64,000 bases of DNA from Psychroserpens burtonensis DSM 12212 (GCF_000425305.1 NZ_AUDE01000020.1:1-64000), one strand, 5' to 3'; numbered from the stretch's first letter, positions 18,239 to 27,182 are shown. Numbers and translations: made by a program. Notes: generated by a model not told the origin, from the sequence alone.

Positions 18239-18943
18239 TTGAATAAAAATTACAAACATATAAAAGTCATCGGTTTTGATGCAGACGACACACTTTGGGT
18301 GAATGAGACCTATTTTCGTGATGCCGAATTAGAGTTTGCTAAATTAATGGCGCCTTATGAAACGGCTAACAAAGTTGACCAAGAGCTGTTTAAAAAGGAA
18401 ATGGAAAACCTTCCTTTATATGGCTACGGAATAAAAGGTTTTGTGCTCTCAATGGTTGAAATGGCAGTAGTGATTTCAAATAATTCAGTGTCAAATGAGA
18501 CGATTACCAAAATATTGAATATCGGTAAAGATATGCTAGATGCACCTGTAGAATTGTTAGATGGTGTTGAGGATACTTTAAAACATGTATCCAAAGAATA
18601 TAAATTGATAGTGCTAACCAAAGGCGATCTGTTGGATCAAGAACGAAAGTTAGAAAAGTCTAATTTAACCTCATATTTTCACCATATAGAAGTCATGAGT
18701 GATAAGCAAGAGGTCAATTATTCAAAAGTATTAGCACATCTGGATATAAAACCGTCAGAGTTTTTAATGATTGGAAATTCTTTAAAATCAGACATTTTAC
18801 CATTAGTGAATATTGGAGCAGAAGCCATCCATATACCTTTTCATACCACATGGTTACACGAGCAGGTTAATGAACAAGAGATTAAAAATAGAGCATATAA
18901 AACGATAACGCATTTATTAGAATTAAAAAGGATATTAAATTAG
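18239..18943 (+). CDS. HAD-family hydrolase
   Basis: A 234-residue haloacid dehalogenase-like phosphatase. The catalytic motif I is FDADDTLW at about 13-20, motif II Thr/Lys is VLTKGD at about 124-129 and motif IV is IGNSLKSDI at about 176-184. It starts with TTG immediately after the kdsB stop (TAATTG) and no better start exists nearby. Its stop overlaps the next gene's GTG. In kdo pathways a HAD enzyme (KdsC) dephosphorylates Kdo-8-phosphate, but this protein is larger than KdsC and has a cap domain, so another phosphorylated sugar or metabolite is equally possible. Confidence 0.85.
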   Translation: MNKNYKHIKVIGFDADDTLWVNETYFRDAELEFAKLMAPYETANKVDQELFKKEMENLPLYGYGIKGFVLSMVEMAVVISNNSVSNETITKILNIGKDMLDAPVELLDGVEDTLKHVSKEYKLIVLTKGDLLDQERKLEKSNLTSYFHHIEVMSDKQEVNYSKVLAHLDIKPSEFLMIGNSLKSDILPLVNIGAEAIHIPFHTTWLHEQVNEQEIKNRAYKTITHLLELKRILN

Positions 18944-19563
18944 TGGAAGTTATCGATATAAACACTTGGAAACGTAAGCAACATTACGATCATTTTAGAA
19001 CACTTAAAGATCCTTATTTTGGAATTAGTTTTCCAGTTGATGTTAGTAAGGCATACGATTTCGCAAAGACTCATGATGTTTCTTTCTTTGGAAAGTATAT
19101 GCACGATTGCATGAAAGCGATTAATGATGTAGATGAATTAAAACTAAGAATAAAAGACAATCAGGTTGTTAAATATGAAACTATTAATGTATCAGCAACA
19201 TTAATGCGATCAGATTTAACGTTCGGGTTTTCATATATAGAATTTGATAAAGAATTAGATAAGTTTTTGGAACATATAATTTCAGAAAAAAATAGAATTG
19301 AAACCACAGGAGCTTTGTTTCCTTTGCGTAATGATTTAGAATGTATTCATTGCTCAGCAATGCCCTGGGTTAATTTTTCGGGTCACAAAGAACCAATTTC
19401 TGGACATGAAGATTCCATACCAAAATTAGCTTTTAGTAAAGCGGTAAAGGATTTTGAAGGTCGATTAATGATGAACGTGTCTATAAATGTAAACCATGCG
19501 TTAGTAGATGGTTATCATGTTGGATTATTTGCTGAAAAATTCCAACATTATTTAAATAAATAA
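18943..19563 (+). CDS. Chloramphenicol acetyltransferase-like acyltransferase
   Basis: A 206-residue protein of the CAT (type A) fold. It shows DPYFGISFPVDVS near the start, CIHCSAMPWVNFSG in the middle, and the catalytic segment VNHALVDGYHVG near residues 183-194, holding the active-site His. The first His of the usual HHxxxDG motif is Asn here, so the catalytic His is retained but true drug resistance should not be assumed. It begins with a GTG overlapping the HAD gene stop (TAGTG). Its place in a Kdo operon suggests acetylation of a cellular sugar or amino sugar, which is inference. Confidence 0.8.
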   Translation: MEVIDINTWKRKQHYDHFRTLKDPYFGISFPVDVSKAYDFAKTHDVSFFGKYMHDCMKAINDVDELKLRIKDNQVVKYETINVSATLMRSDLTFGFSYIEFDKELDKFLEHIISEKNRIETTGALFPLRNDLECIHCSAMPWVNFSGHKEPISGHEDSIPKLAFSKAVKDFEGRLMMNVSINVNHALVDGYHVGLFAEKFQHYLNK

Positions 19564-19609
19564 AGATAAATCCAACTATGTTTTTATTTTTGTTAAAGAA
19601 GAAGAATAG

Positions 19610-20692
19610 ATGAGTTATAAAAATTATCCTATGGTGTCCAGAGTAGTTTTTGGACGAGGCAGTTTTAATCAATTGGGTGATATTATTGAACCTAAACGAG
19701 TAAACACTACTGCTCCATTTATATTTCTGGTAGATGATGTATTTAAAGGAAATCCTTTAATCACATCGAGATTACCTTTGGCTTATAATGATCAATTGGT
19801 ATTTGTGTCGACCAAAGAAGAACCTAAAACTTCTCAGGTGGACGAGATGGTTGAACAAATTATATTAAATCATAAAGATAGACCTTCTGGTATTATAGGT
19901 ATCGGTGGAGGCACTATTATGGATTTGGCTAAGGCAGTAGCTATAATGCTTACCAATGAAGGTGAAGCTAAAGATTATCAAGGTTGGGATATCGTAAAGA
20001 ATGCTGCCATTTACCATGTAGGAGTGCCGACTATATCTGGTACAGGTGCCGAAGTATCTAGAACAACCATATTAACTGGACCACAACGAAAGTTAGGCAT
20101 CAACAGTGATTTCACACCTTTTGATCAAGTAATATTAGACCCAGAATTGACAGTAGGCGTTCCAAAAGAGCAATGGTTTTATACAGGTATGGACTGTTTT
20201 GTCCACTGTATTGAATCTCTAAAGGGAACCTATTTAAATGCATTTAGTCAAAGTTATGGCGAGAAAGCACTGGAGCTTTGCCAAGAAATATTTTTAGAAG
20301 ATACCTTGTCAGATGAAGATTCTCAAGATCAATTAATGATGGCTTCTTGGCATGGTGGTATGAGTATTGCGTACTCACAAGTCGGAGTAGCGCATGCTAT
20401 GAGTTATGGGCTAGGGTACTTATTAGGTATCAAGCATGGGATTGGTAATTGTATTGTATTTGAACATTTAGAGGAGTATTACCCAGAAGGCGTTGCGATG
20501 TACAAAGCCATGAGGAAAAAGCATAATATTTTCATACCTCAAGGGATTTGTTCAAATTTAGGAGATGATGAATTTGATATAATGATTGATGTCGCATTAA
20601 GTTTAGAGCCTTTATGGGAAAATGCTATTGGTAAAAACTGGAAACAGATTATTACAAGAGATAAATTGAAAGCTTTATATCAAAAAATGTAA
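19610..20692 (+). CDS. kdnB: Iron-dependent oxidoreductase, KdnB-like (Kdo 8-oxidase)
   Basis: A 360-residue group III iron-containing alcohol dehydrogenase. The nucleotide loop GIGGGTIMDLAKA is at about 102-114, and metal ligands lie in the GMDCFVHCIESL and AHAMSYGLGYLLGIKHG segments. Segments such as YQGWDIVKN, VPTISGTGAEVSRT, WFYTGMDCFVHC and HHGIG-like KHGIG match my memory of Shewanella KdnB, which oxidises C8 of Kdo before transamination to 8-amino-3,8-dideoxy-Kdo by KdnA. It lies in the same operon as kdsB, which supports this role. A KdnA aminotransferase is not visible in the window. The alternative is a general alcohol dehydrogenase. Confidence 0.8.
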   Translation: MSYKNYPMVSRVVFGRGSFNQLGDIIEPKRVNTTAPFIFLVDDVFKGNPLITSRLPLAYNDQLVFVSTKEEPKTSQVDEMVEQIILNHKDRPSGIIGIGGGTIMDLAKAVAIMLTNEGEAKDYQGWDIVKNAAIYHVGVPTISGTGAEVSRTTILTGPQRKLGINSDFTPFDQVILDPELTVGVPKEQWFYTGMDCFVHCIESLKGTYLNAFSQSYGEKALELCQEIFLEDTLSDEDSQDQLMMASWHGGMSIAYSQVGVAHAMSYGLGYLLGIKHGIGNCIVFEHLEEYYPEGVAMYKAMRKKHNIFIPQGICSNLGDDEFDIMIDVALSLEPLWENAIGKNWKQIITRDKLKALYQKM

Positions 20693-20693
20693 T

Positions 20694-21242
20694 ATGAGAT
20701 GGATAGCTCAGTTTATATATTTTAAGATATTAGGTTGGAAAATCATTGGCAATTTTAACTTCTCAAAGGATACAGTTAAGAAAGCGGTTATCATCGCTTT
20801 TCCTCATACGAGTTGGCATGATTTCTTTATCGGACTTTTTCTTCGGAAAATAACAGGTATCAAGACAAACTTTGTTGGTAAGAAAGAATTATTCACTTGG
20901 CCTTTTGGTTATTATTTTAGAGCCATCGGAGGTGCTGCCTTAGATAGAACCTCTGGTCAAAATAAGGTTGAAGCCATTTCAAAATTATTTGATGAAAAAG
21001 ATGAGTTTAGGCTAACGCTCGCTCCCGAAGGTACTCGTAAAAAAGTCGAACAGTGGAAAACTGGCTTTTATTACATCGCCAAAACTGCAAATGTGCCCAT
21101 AATCATGTTTACTTTGGATTTTAAAAATAAACAAAACAATATTTCAGAGCCTTTTTATCCTACAGATGATATCGAGGCCGATTTTGCTTTTATGAAAGCA
21201 TTTTTTAAAGATGTTATTGGTAAAATACCTGAGTATTCTTAA
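20694..21242 (+). CDS. Lysophospholipid acyltransferase family protein
   Basis: A 182-residue membrane-associated acyltransferase of the PlsC-like family. The catalytic H(X)4D motif is FPHTSWHDFF at about residues 37-46, and the substrate motif is LAPEGTRKK at about 105-113. The N-terminus WIAQFIYFKILGWKIIGNF is an amphipathic membrane-associated segment. It is shorter than typical PlsC (about 240 residues), so it belongs to the short flavobacterial type. It starts 1 bp after kdnB and closes the operon, consistent with lipid A or phospholipid assembly. The acyl acceptor is unknown. Confidence 0.88.
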   Translation: MRWIAQFIYFKILGWKIIGNFNFSKDTVKKAVIIAFPHTSWHDFFIGLFLRKITGIKTNFVGKKELFTWPFGYYFRAIGGAALDRTSGQNKVEAISKLFDEKDEFRLTLAPEGTRKKVEQWKTGFYYIAKTANVPIIMFTLDFKNKQNNISEPFYPTDDIEADFAFMKAFFKDVIGKIPEYS

Positions 21243-21362
21243 TCAGATTATAGACTAAAATCATCACTTTGGCATACCTTTTGATTTATGTTAGGTGTAA
21301 TTAATACTGAAACATAAAGTAAACATAAGGTCCCTAAAAAGAAACAGAATTAATTATTACAG

Positions 21363-21393
21363 AAGCTACTTAGTTTAATTGAGTGGCTTTTTT
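21363..21393 (+). terminator. Rho-independent terminator after the kdsB operon
   Basis: An eight-base stem AAGCTACT (21363-21370) pairs with AGTGGCTT (21382-21389) including one G-U pair, around an 11-base loop, followed by a run of T. It ends the five-gene operon about 120 bases after the last stop. Confidence 0.7.
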
Positions 21394-21537
21394 GTATGTA
21401 GCACCTCAAGTACAAAAAAACTACAACAGTTTATTCTCAAATTTTGTGAGTAATTGATTGGTTTGTTGATTGAGTTTTTTCTTAAAAAACAGGATGCCTC
21501 CAAACAAAAAATATTTTATACTAAAGGCATGTTTTGA

Positions 21538-21886
21538 CTAACTATACAAATTAAAGTAATCTGTATGCCTTATCATTTCATCATCTTTAAACTCAAAATG
21601 TGCCACTATTTTATTATGAATAGGTCTTCCCGTTTTGCTTAAATTATAACATGCATACCATTTGGCGTTCCCCATATATCCCTGAGTAGTGATCTCAAAG
21701 TATTCAATTTTTGAATTTTTTCCTTTTGAGAAGCAATTAACATGCGCCACATATTTTTACATGTTCTCCTTTCAAAATTCCAAATGCAGCATCTTCAAAA
21801 ATAATATCATCGTGGTAATATGCTACCATAGACACAGCGTCTTTATTTTTAAATGCACTGTAAAAGTTTTCTATAGTTAAATTCAT
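21538..21886 (-). pseudogene. NTF2/SnoaL-like gene with two frameshifts
   Basis: Starting at the ATG at 21884-21886, one frame gives MNLTIENFYSAFKNKD and AYYHDDIIFEDAAFGILKGEHVK, the N-terminus of a small NTF2-like protein of a kind common in this phylum. The expected next segment MWRMLIASQ is in the second frame, and NSKIEYFEITTQG through HFEFKDDEMIRHTDYFNLYS is in the third. Two one-base deletions explain this: one in the A5 tract (T5 at 21754-21758 on the plus strand) and one near the GGAAAAAA tract at about 21713-21722. The intact product would be about 116 residues. Two separate shifts make a simple sequencing error less likely, though both lie at homopolymers. Confidence 0.75.
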
Positions 21887-21979
21887 GAAATAAAGTTAGT
21901 AATTATTCATCTGCTAAAGCCATATCCTTACTATTTACATAAATAGAGTCGTAGTGATCAATTACTTATTATTGCTATA

Positions 21980-22009
21980 AAAAAGACCATCAGCGATGAT
22001 GGTCTTTTT
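21980..22009. terminator. Rho-independent terminator downstream of DUF349 gene
   Basis: A 13-bp perfect stem (21980-21992 with 21997-22009) around a GCGA loop is flanked by A and T runs. It lies 22 bases beyond the stop of the minus-strand DUF349 gene. Confidence 0.85.
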
Positions 22010-22030
22010 GTGTTTTAAGTAAAAAAAAAA

Positions 22031-24298
22031 TTAATACATACTCTTAATCTTTCTCAATTTATCTTCCCATGTAGAAAGACTCTTTTTCTGATTATCAACG
22101 TTTTTAAAGACTTCTTTAACTAAAGGATTGCTTTCATCAACATTTGAGAAAAATTGCATGTTATTTTCTAATTGAATGATTTCACCTTTAATATCACTTA
22201 TCTTCTTTCTGATGAAGTTTTGCTCGTTGTCTAGTAATCTATTGTCACCTGGTTGTGCTAAACTCTCAAGCTTATTTTCAAACTTGATCATGTCAAGTTT
22301 TGCTCTATCCATATCTAATTTGCCAAATAGACCGTCAAGCGCTTTATTAAACTTTCCATCAATATAGCGTTTGTTAGAAGGTACGTGCCCTATGGCTTTC
22401 CATGCTGCAATCTTTTCTTTAATGGTCACGATGTCCTTTGTGGAATCACCAGACAATTCTAAAGCGTTAACCTCTGCAAGCATTGTGTTTTTTTGTTCAT
22501 AAGCGACCATGAGCTCTTTATTAGCCTCATCTCGTTGTGAATTTAATCTATCAAAATAAGCATTACAAGCACCTCTAAACTGCTTCCAAATTTTGTCACT
22601 ATCTTTTCTTGGAACATGACCAATTTTTTTCCAATCACCTTGAATTTTCTTCATCAAAGGCGTTGTAGTTGCCAAATCCTCACTGTCCTTATTGTCTAAA
22701 GCAATTTGAATTAAAGCTTTCTTCTTCTCTAAATTATCATATTGGTCCTTCTTGAGACTCTTATAGAAATTGTTTTTCTGACGATTAAAAGTTCTAACGG
22801 CATCTTTAAATTTAGACCAAGTGGCTTCATTTGATTTTTGGGGCACTTTACCAGCATTAAAAAACTCTTCCCTTAATGCTTCAACAGATTTTATTTTCTT
22901 TTGCCAAGCACTGTGTGCGTTAGAAGTGTCTCCCGATACCTCCTTAATCCTAGTGATAATCTCTTCTTTTAATTCTAAGTTTTTCTCACGAATTTTATCT
23001 AAGCTTGCGTAATAACCTTGACGTTTGTCATGTATGATTTTAGTTGCGTTACTAAAACGCTCCCAAACTTCATCACGATATTCTCTGGAAACAGGTCCCA
23101 ATTCTTCTTTCCAAAGTTTGTGTAGTACCTGTAACTCTCTAAATGAACGATTGATATTATCATCTGCAGCCAATTCTTCGGCACGTTCTATAATTTTAGT
23201 TTTTTGATCTAGATTATGTTTGAAGTCTAAATCTCTTAAATCGCGATTTAAATGCAAAACATCATAGAAAATCTCAACATGGTGATGGTAAGAATTCCAA
23301 GCATTATTGTAGCGATCTCTTGGTATTGGCCCAGCACTGCGCCACTGTTCTTGTAAGTCTTTAAAAGTTTTATAGGTGGTATTTATATTTTCCTCATCAT
23401 TAACCAATCCTTTTATTTGCTCAATAATATGCAATCTATTTTCTAGATTAGCCTTTAAATTATTTTCACGTTGCTTATGATAAGCCCCTAAATTATTTCT
23501 ATAGGTTTTAAAAACGTTGTTAAACTGTTTCTTAATAGGAGAAGCGTAGTAGAAGTCAATTTCGTTGCCGCCTTCACTCAAAAACTCTTCCTTTTTTTCG
23601 TCTAATAACGTATCAAATTTAGCGTTGAATTCAGATTTGATATCTTCAACTTGAGTTTTAATATTTTGTACTTTTTGGTTTTTTACGAGCTGTTCAAATT
23701 CAATTGATAGTTGCTCCATAGACATCGTATGGTAGTCTTTAGATTCTAACGTATGACGCTCAGCGTTTTCTTCATCTTCTGCGTCTTCTGCATTGGACTC
23801 TTCAATTTCTTCAACATGTGCATCTGTTTTTTTAGCAACCTCAGATGGTTTTAAAACTTCTTTTACATCTTCAGTGGTTGTATCTAAAGTATCTGCCGCT
23901 TCTTTAACCGGTTTTTCAGCAACCTCTTTTACCTCTTCAGTAATTGTTTCTAAAGCGTCAGCTACTTTTTTAATGGGTTCTTCAGTAACCTCTTTTACAT
24001 CCTTAGTAATCGTTTCTAAAGTGTCTGTTACGATGTCAATAGGTTCTTCAGTAACTTCCTTTACATCTTCAGTCACTGTTTTTAAAGTTTCAGCTACTTC
24101 TTCAACAACCTCTTGGACATCTTCGGTAATCTCTTCAACAGTTTCTGTCACGCTCTCAGCAGTGTCTTCTGTGGTTGTTTTGATGTCTTCGGAAATAGTC
24201 TCACTCGCATCAGATGAACTTTCTGGAGTTTGAGGCGTTTCAGTAGATTTTAATTCTTTGTTTCCATCTGCTTCTTGCAGGTTATCATTCTCAGACAT
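22031..24298 (-). CDS. DUF349 domain protein with acidic repeat N-terminus
   Basis: A 755-residue protein. Residues 1-155 are acidic and rich in Thr, Glu and Val, including four 22-residue repeats (68-155) with the core EDVKEV. From about residue 195 to the end it is almost fully helical, with repeated DUF349 units marked by W..AG.VPR, WKKIGHVPRKDSDKIWKQFR and WKAIGHVPSNKRY-like segments. DUF349 proteins occur throughout Bacteroidota and their role is unsettled. No signal peptide or membrane segment is visible, so it should be cytoplasmic. It is transcribed alone. Function unknown. Confidence 0.85.
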   Translation of the reverse strand: MSENDNLQEADGNKELKSTETPQTPESSSDASETISEDIKTTTEDTAESVTETVEEITEDVQEVVEEVAETLKTVTEDVKEVTEEPIDIVTDTLETITKDVKEVTEEPIKKVADALETITEEVKEVAEKPVKEAADTLDTTTEDVKEVLKPSEVAKKTDAHVEEIEESNAEDAEDEENAERHTLESKDYHTMSMEQLSIEFEQLVKNQKVQNIKTQVEDIKSEFNAKFDTLLDEKKEEFLSEGGNEIDFYYASPIKKQFNNVFKTYRNNLGAYHKQRENNLKANLENRLHIIEQIKGLVNDEENINTTYKTFKDLQEQWRSAGPIPRDRYNNAWNSYHHHVEIFYDVLHLNRDLRDLDFKHNLDQKTKIIERAEELAADDNINRSFRELQVLHKLWKEELGPVSREYRDEVWERFSNATKIIHDKRQGYYASLDKIREKNLELKEEIITRIKEVSGDTSNAHSAWQKKIKSVEALREEFFNAGKVPQKSNEATWSKFKDAVRTFNRQKNNFYKSLKKDQYDNLEKKKALIQIALDNKDSEDLATTTPLMKKIQGDWKKIGHVPRKDSDKIWKQFRGACNAYFDRLNSQRDEANKELMVAYEQKNTMLAEVNALELSGDSTKDIVTIKEKIAAWKAIGHVPSNKRYIDGKFNKALDGLFGKLDMDRAKLDMIKFENKLESLAQPGDNRLLDNEQNFIRKKISDIKGEIIQLENNMQFFSNVDESNPLVKEVFKNVDNQKKSLSTWEDKLRKIKSMY
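23834..24097 (-). repeat. Four 66-bp coding repeats (22-residue units)
   Basis: Residues 68-89, 90-111, 112-133 and 134-155 of the DUF349 protein align as four units of 22 residues. Each has an ETIT/DVKEV core followed by EEP or EKP. Two heptad triplets plus one residue could form a coiled coil or an extended acidic stalk. The repeats can change copy number in frame. Confidence 0.75.
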
Positions 24299-24377
24299 TT
24301 TTCAATGTTTTTATATTAGATGGCTAATATACTAACATGAGGTTAATTTACAAAAAAGAACTTGTTGTTTAGACCTG

Positions 24378-25118
24378 TTAAAAGGTTGAATTCCATATTT
24401 TCCAAGCCTTTTCTGCTTGATATTCTAACATTTTGATTCCATTGCAAATCTCAGCACCATGTTCCTTGCCTAATTTTAAAAATTTTGTTTCAGTGGGATT
24501 GTAGATTAAATCAAATAATAAGTGCTTCTTGGTAATCCCTTCATAAGGAATATCTGGACAGTTATCAATTTTAGGATGTGTGCCAATTGGTGTACAGTTT
24601 ATAACAATAGTATAATTACTTAACATTTCAGAAGTTAGCGTCTCATAAGTAAACATGACCCCTGGTTTTTTTGTTCTAGAGACATAATCAAACGTGATAT
24701 CTAAACGCTTAAGAGTATAAGCAATAGCTTTTGAAGCACCTCCAGTACCTAGTATTAAGGCTTTTTTATGATGTGGTTTTAAGAAGGGTTGTATGGATTT
24801 CTTAAACCCAAAGCAATCTGTATTATATCCTTTTAATAGTCCCTTTTTATCGACTGTTATGGTATTCACAGCACCTATTTCTTTAGCTTTTTTATTTAAG
24901 CTATCTAAATATGGAATAATGTCTTCTTTATAGGGTATAGTAACACTAAGTCCTACAATGTTATGCTCTTTAGTAAAGAGTTGTTTAAATTCTGAAATAT
25001 GATTCAAATCAAAATTCTCATAAGTAAACGGTAGTTTTTGCGCTTCAAACTTTTTGGTGAAGTAGCTTCTAGAGAAAGAATATGAAATGTTTTTACCTAT
25101 TAAACCTAATCTATTCAT
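24378..25118 (-). CDS. aroE: Shikimate dehydrogenase
   Basis: A 246-residue NADP-dependent enzyme reducing 3-dehydroshikimate in aromatic amino acid synthesis. The N-terminal GLIGKNISYSFSRSYF is the shikimate-binding motif, with Ser pair at about 12-14. Catalytic Lys is in LSVTIPYKEDI at about 65 and catalytic Asp in YNTDCFGF at about 100. The nucleotide loop is LGTGGASKA at about 123-131. Length is normal for the short flavobacterial form. Its start overlaps the stop of the upstream DUF368 gene by four bases, so it is co-transcribed with both DUF368 genes. Confidence 0.94.
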   Translation of the reverse strand: MNRLGLIGKNISYSFSRSYFTKKFEAQKLPFTYENFDLNHISEFKQLFTKEHNIVGLSVTIPYKEDIIPYLDSLNKKAKEIGAVNTITVDKKGLLKGYNTDCFGFKKSIQPFLKPHHKKALILGTGGASKAIAYTLKRLDITFDYVSRTKKPGVMFTYETLTSEMLSNYTIVINCTPIGTHPKIDNCPDIPYEGITKKHLLFDLIYNPTETKFLKLGKEHGAEICNGIKMLEYQAEKAWKIWNSTF

Positions 25119-26131
25119 ATGTTTTTTATTGTGCGTTGACCATAGCGTTCTAAGGCAAGTACAACGATGATACCTAAGATAATATAACCAATAGCAATGT
25201 AAGTTTGTGACTCATTTTGAGGTAATAAACGCTCATAATTTAATATGATTTTTTCACCTCTAGAGTCTAAAATAAAGTTACCATTATCCTGAACTTTAAA
25301 AATTGTTTTTTTCCAAGGCCAAACAACACCTAATGAACCAACGATAAAACCAATAATTGATGCCGTCGTTATGCTTTTGTAATGTTTTAAAACATAACTT
25401 AATACATGAGAAAACGAAACTAAGCCAACGACAGAACCTAGGGTAAAGATACTAAGTACCTTTAAAAGCCTTAGTCGCACTTCATTTTGCACGAAACTAA
25501 AATCTCCAGTAATGAGCTCTGAAAATGTATCGTACAGTGCATTTACAGAATCTACAAGTAGTAAAATATAGTTACCTAAAAGTATGAGAATAAATGATCC
25601 TGAAAAACCAGGAAGTGTCATACCAGCAACACTTATTATTCCGCAGAAAAAAACAAAGAAGAGATTGTCATTTTCTACTGCAGGATTAAGAAAACTTATG
25701 GCAATACCTAAGCTAATTCCAATACCTAGTGACATAATACTCTTAAAATTCCAGTCTTTAAAATCTTTATTAATGTAATAGATAGACCCTATAATCATTC
25801 CGAAGAATAAACTCCAAACATAAAGCTCATGGTTTTTAAGAAAATAGTCTAAAACTTTGGAGACGCTAAAGTAACTCACAATCATTCCAAGGAATAATAA
25901 ACTCAAAAACCTACCATTAATGTATCTGTAAAAACTTTTAAATCTACCATTTACTAGCAGTTTTAGCGCAGTCTTGTTAACACGTTGAAGCGAATAGATA
26001 AACTCTTCATAGAAACCAGCTACAAAGGCAACAACACCTCCAGAAACACCGGGCACCTTATTGGCAGCACCCATACCAAGTCCCTTGATGACTAAGAAAA
26101 CGCGGTCTTTAAGAGTTCTTGTGCTTTGCAT
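25115..26131 (-). CDS. DUF368 (PopT-type) polyprenyl-phosphate transporter, copy 2
   Basis: A 338-residue multi-spanning membrane protein. The family motif AANKVPGVSGGVVAF is at about 21-35, and a second, inverted copy GMTLPGFSGSFILILLG follows at about 168-184. There are eight or more hydrophobic helices. DUF368 proteins were shown in other bacteria to move undecaprenyl phosphate back across the membrane (PopT). Tandem with a paralogue directly upstream: its ATG shares one base with that gene's stop. In the motif this copy has N instead of D (AANK versus AADV), a change at a position that may matter. Function by family knowledge. Confidence 0.85.
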   Translation of the reverse strand: MQSTRTLKDRVFLVIKGLGMGAANKVPGVSGGVVAFVAGFYEEFIYSLQRVNKTALKLLVNGRFKSFYRYINGRFLSLLFLGMIVSYFSVSKVLDYFLKNHELYVWSLFFGMIIGSIYYINKDFKDWNFKSIMSLGIGISLGIAISFLNPAVENDNLFFVFFCGIISVAGMTLPGFSGSFILILLGNYILLLVDSVNALYDTFSELITGDFSFVQNEVRLRLLKVLSIFTLGSVVGLVSFSHVLSYVLKHYKSITTASIIGFIVGSLGVVWPWKKTIFKVQDNGNFILDSRGEKIILNYERLLPQNESQTYIAIGYIILGIIVVLALERYGQRTIKNI

Positions 26132-27099
26132 TACACGGTTTCTTTTTTCTTTCCTAAACTTTCTAGAATGAGAATTAGAGCAAAACCAACAACGATAAAT
26201 ACAACAGCTAAAAGTATTTGATTATCTCCAACGTAGTGATTAGGGAGTATACTTTCATCTAAAAGGGTAACTTCTAATCCTTCAGAATTTATTCTATTTT
26301 TCGTAACTAATTTCCACGGCCATATTTTGTTTAACGATCCAATCATAAACCCAGTTAGAATGGCTAAAGTTAAGTTTTTATGATTTTTAAACATCCAATT
26401 TAAAATTTTGGAGAATACTTTGAGACCAACTATGGCGCCAAGGCCTAGTAAAAAGAACTTTAATAAGGCATCCTTTAATAAATCTAAGTTCATGGTGGTC
26501 ACTCCTTCAATTAAATTATTTACAGTATTTATTGCGGTTTCATAAGCGCCAAGAATAAGTAATATAAAAGCTCCGGAAACACCTGGTAGAATCATAGCGA
26601 TAATAGCAATAAAGCCACAAAACAATAAATAAAAAGGACTGTCTGGCGACGCAAAAGGTTCTGCAAGCGTTATAAAGTAAGAGACGATAGATGTAAAGAT
26701 GATAGCCAAGATAATTTTAGGAGACCAAGAATTAATTTGCTTTCCAATATATAAAATACTGGCTAATACAAGACCGAAAAAGAAAGACCACAATAATATG
26801 GGTTCGTTGAGCAACAAATGCTTAATAAGTTTGGCTAAGGATAAAATGCTAATAGCGATACCAGAGAATAGTGCAAGGAGGAAAGAGCCGTTAATAGAAT
26901 TCCATGCTGCTTTAAATCCGTAACGTTTCCATAATTTCAAAAATCCAAAATTAACGTTATCGATACTCTCAATTAATTCTTCGTAAATACCAGATATAAA
27001 AGCGATTGTACCACCTGAGACTCCAGGTACTACGTCTGCAGCACCCATTGCGATTCCTTTAAGAGTGACGAAAAAGTAATCTTTAAATTGTCTTTGCAT
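26131..27099 (-). CDS. DUF368 (PopT-type) polyprenyl-phosphate transporter, copy 1
   Basis: A 322-residue membrane protein paralogous to the next gene. The signature GAADVVPGVSGGTIAFISG is at about 19-37, and the second half repeats it as MILPGVSGAFILLILG at about 163-178. Both halves carry several transmembrane helices. Family knowledge: undecaprenyl phosphate recycling for peptidoglycan and O-antigen synthesis. It is the first of the run of overlapping genes DUF368, DUF368, aroE. Both copies retain the PG(V/F)SG motifs, so both look functional, possibly with different lipid carriers or conditions. That split is inference. Confidence 0.87.
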   Translation of the reverse strand: MQRQFKDYFFVTLKGIAMGAADVVPGVSGGTIAFISGIYEELIESIDNVNFGFLKLWKRYGFKAAWNSINGSFLLALFSGIAISILSLAKLIKHLLLNEPILLWSFFFGLVLASILYIGKQINSWSPKIILAIIFTSIVSYFITLAEPFASPDSPFYLLFCGFIAIIAMILPGVSGAFILLILGAYETAINTVNNLIEGVTTMNLDLLKDALLKFFLLGLGAIVGLKVFSKILNWMFKNHKNLTLAILTGFMIGSLNKIWPWKLVTKNRINSEGLEVTLLDESILPNHYVGDNQILLAVVFIVVGFALILILESLGKKKETV

Positions 27100-27182
27100 A
27101 ATTGAATTAGAATAACAGCAGTAAAGGTATGAAGTACTAAATATTTTTTTAAATTAAGAAAAAAATAAACGAGTTAAATAAA

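Noticed and set aside
18943-19563. Chloramphenicol resistance gene
   Set aside because: The His-His motif is altered and the gene is embedded in a sugar operon with no mobile element nearby.
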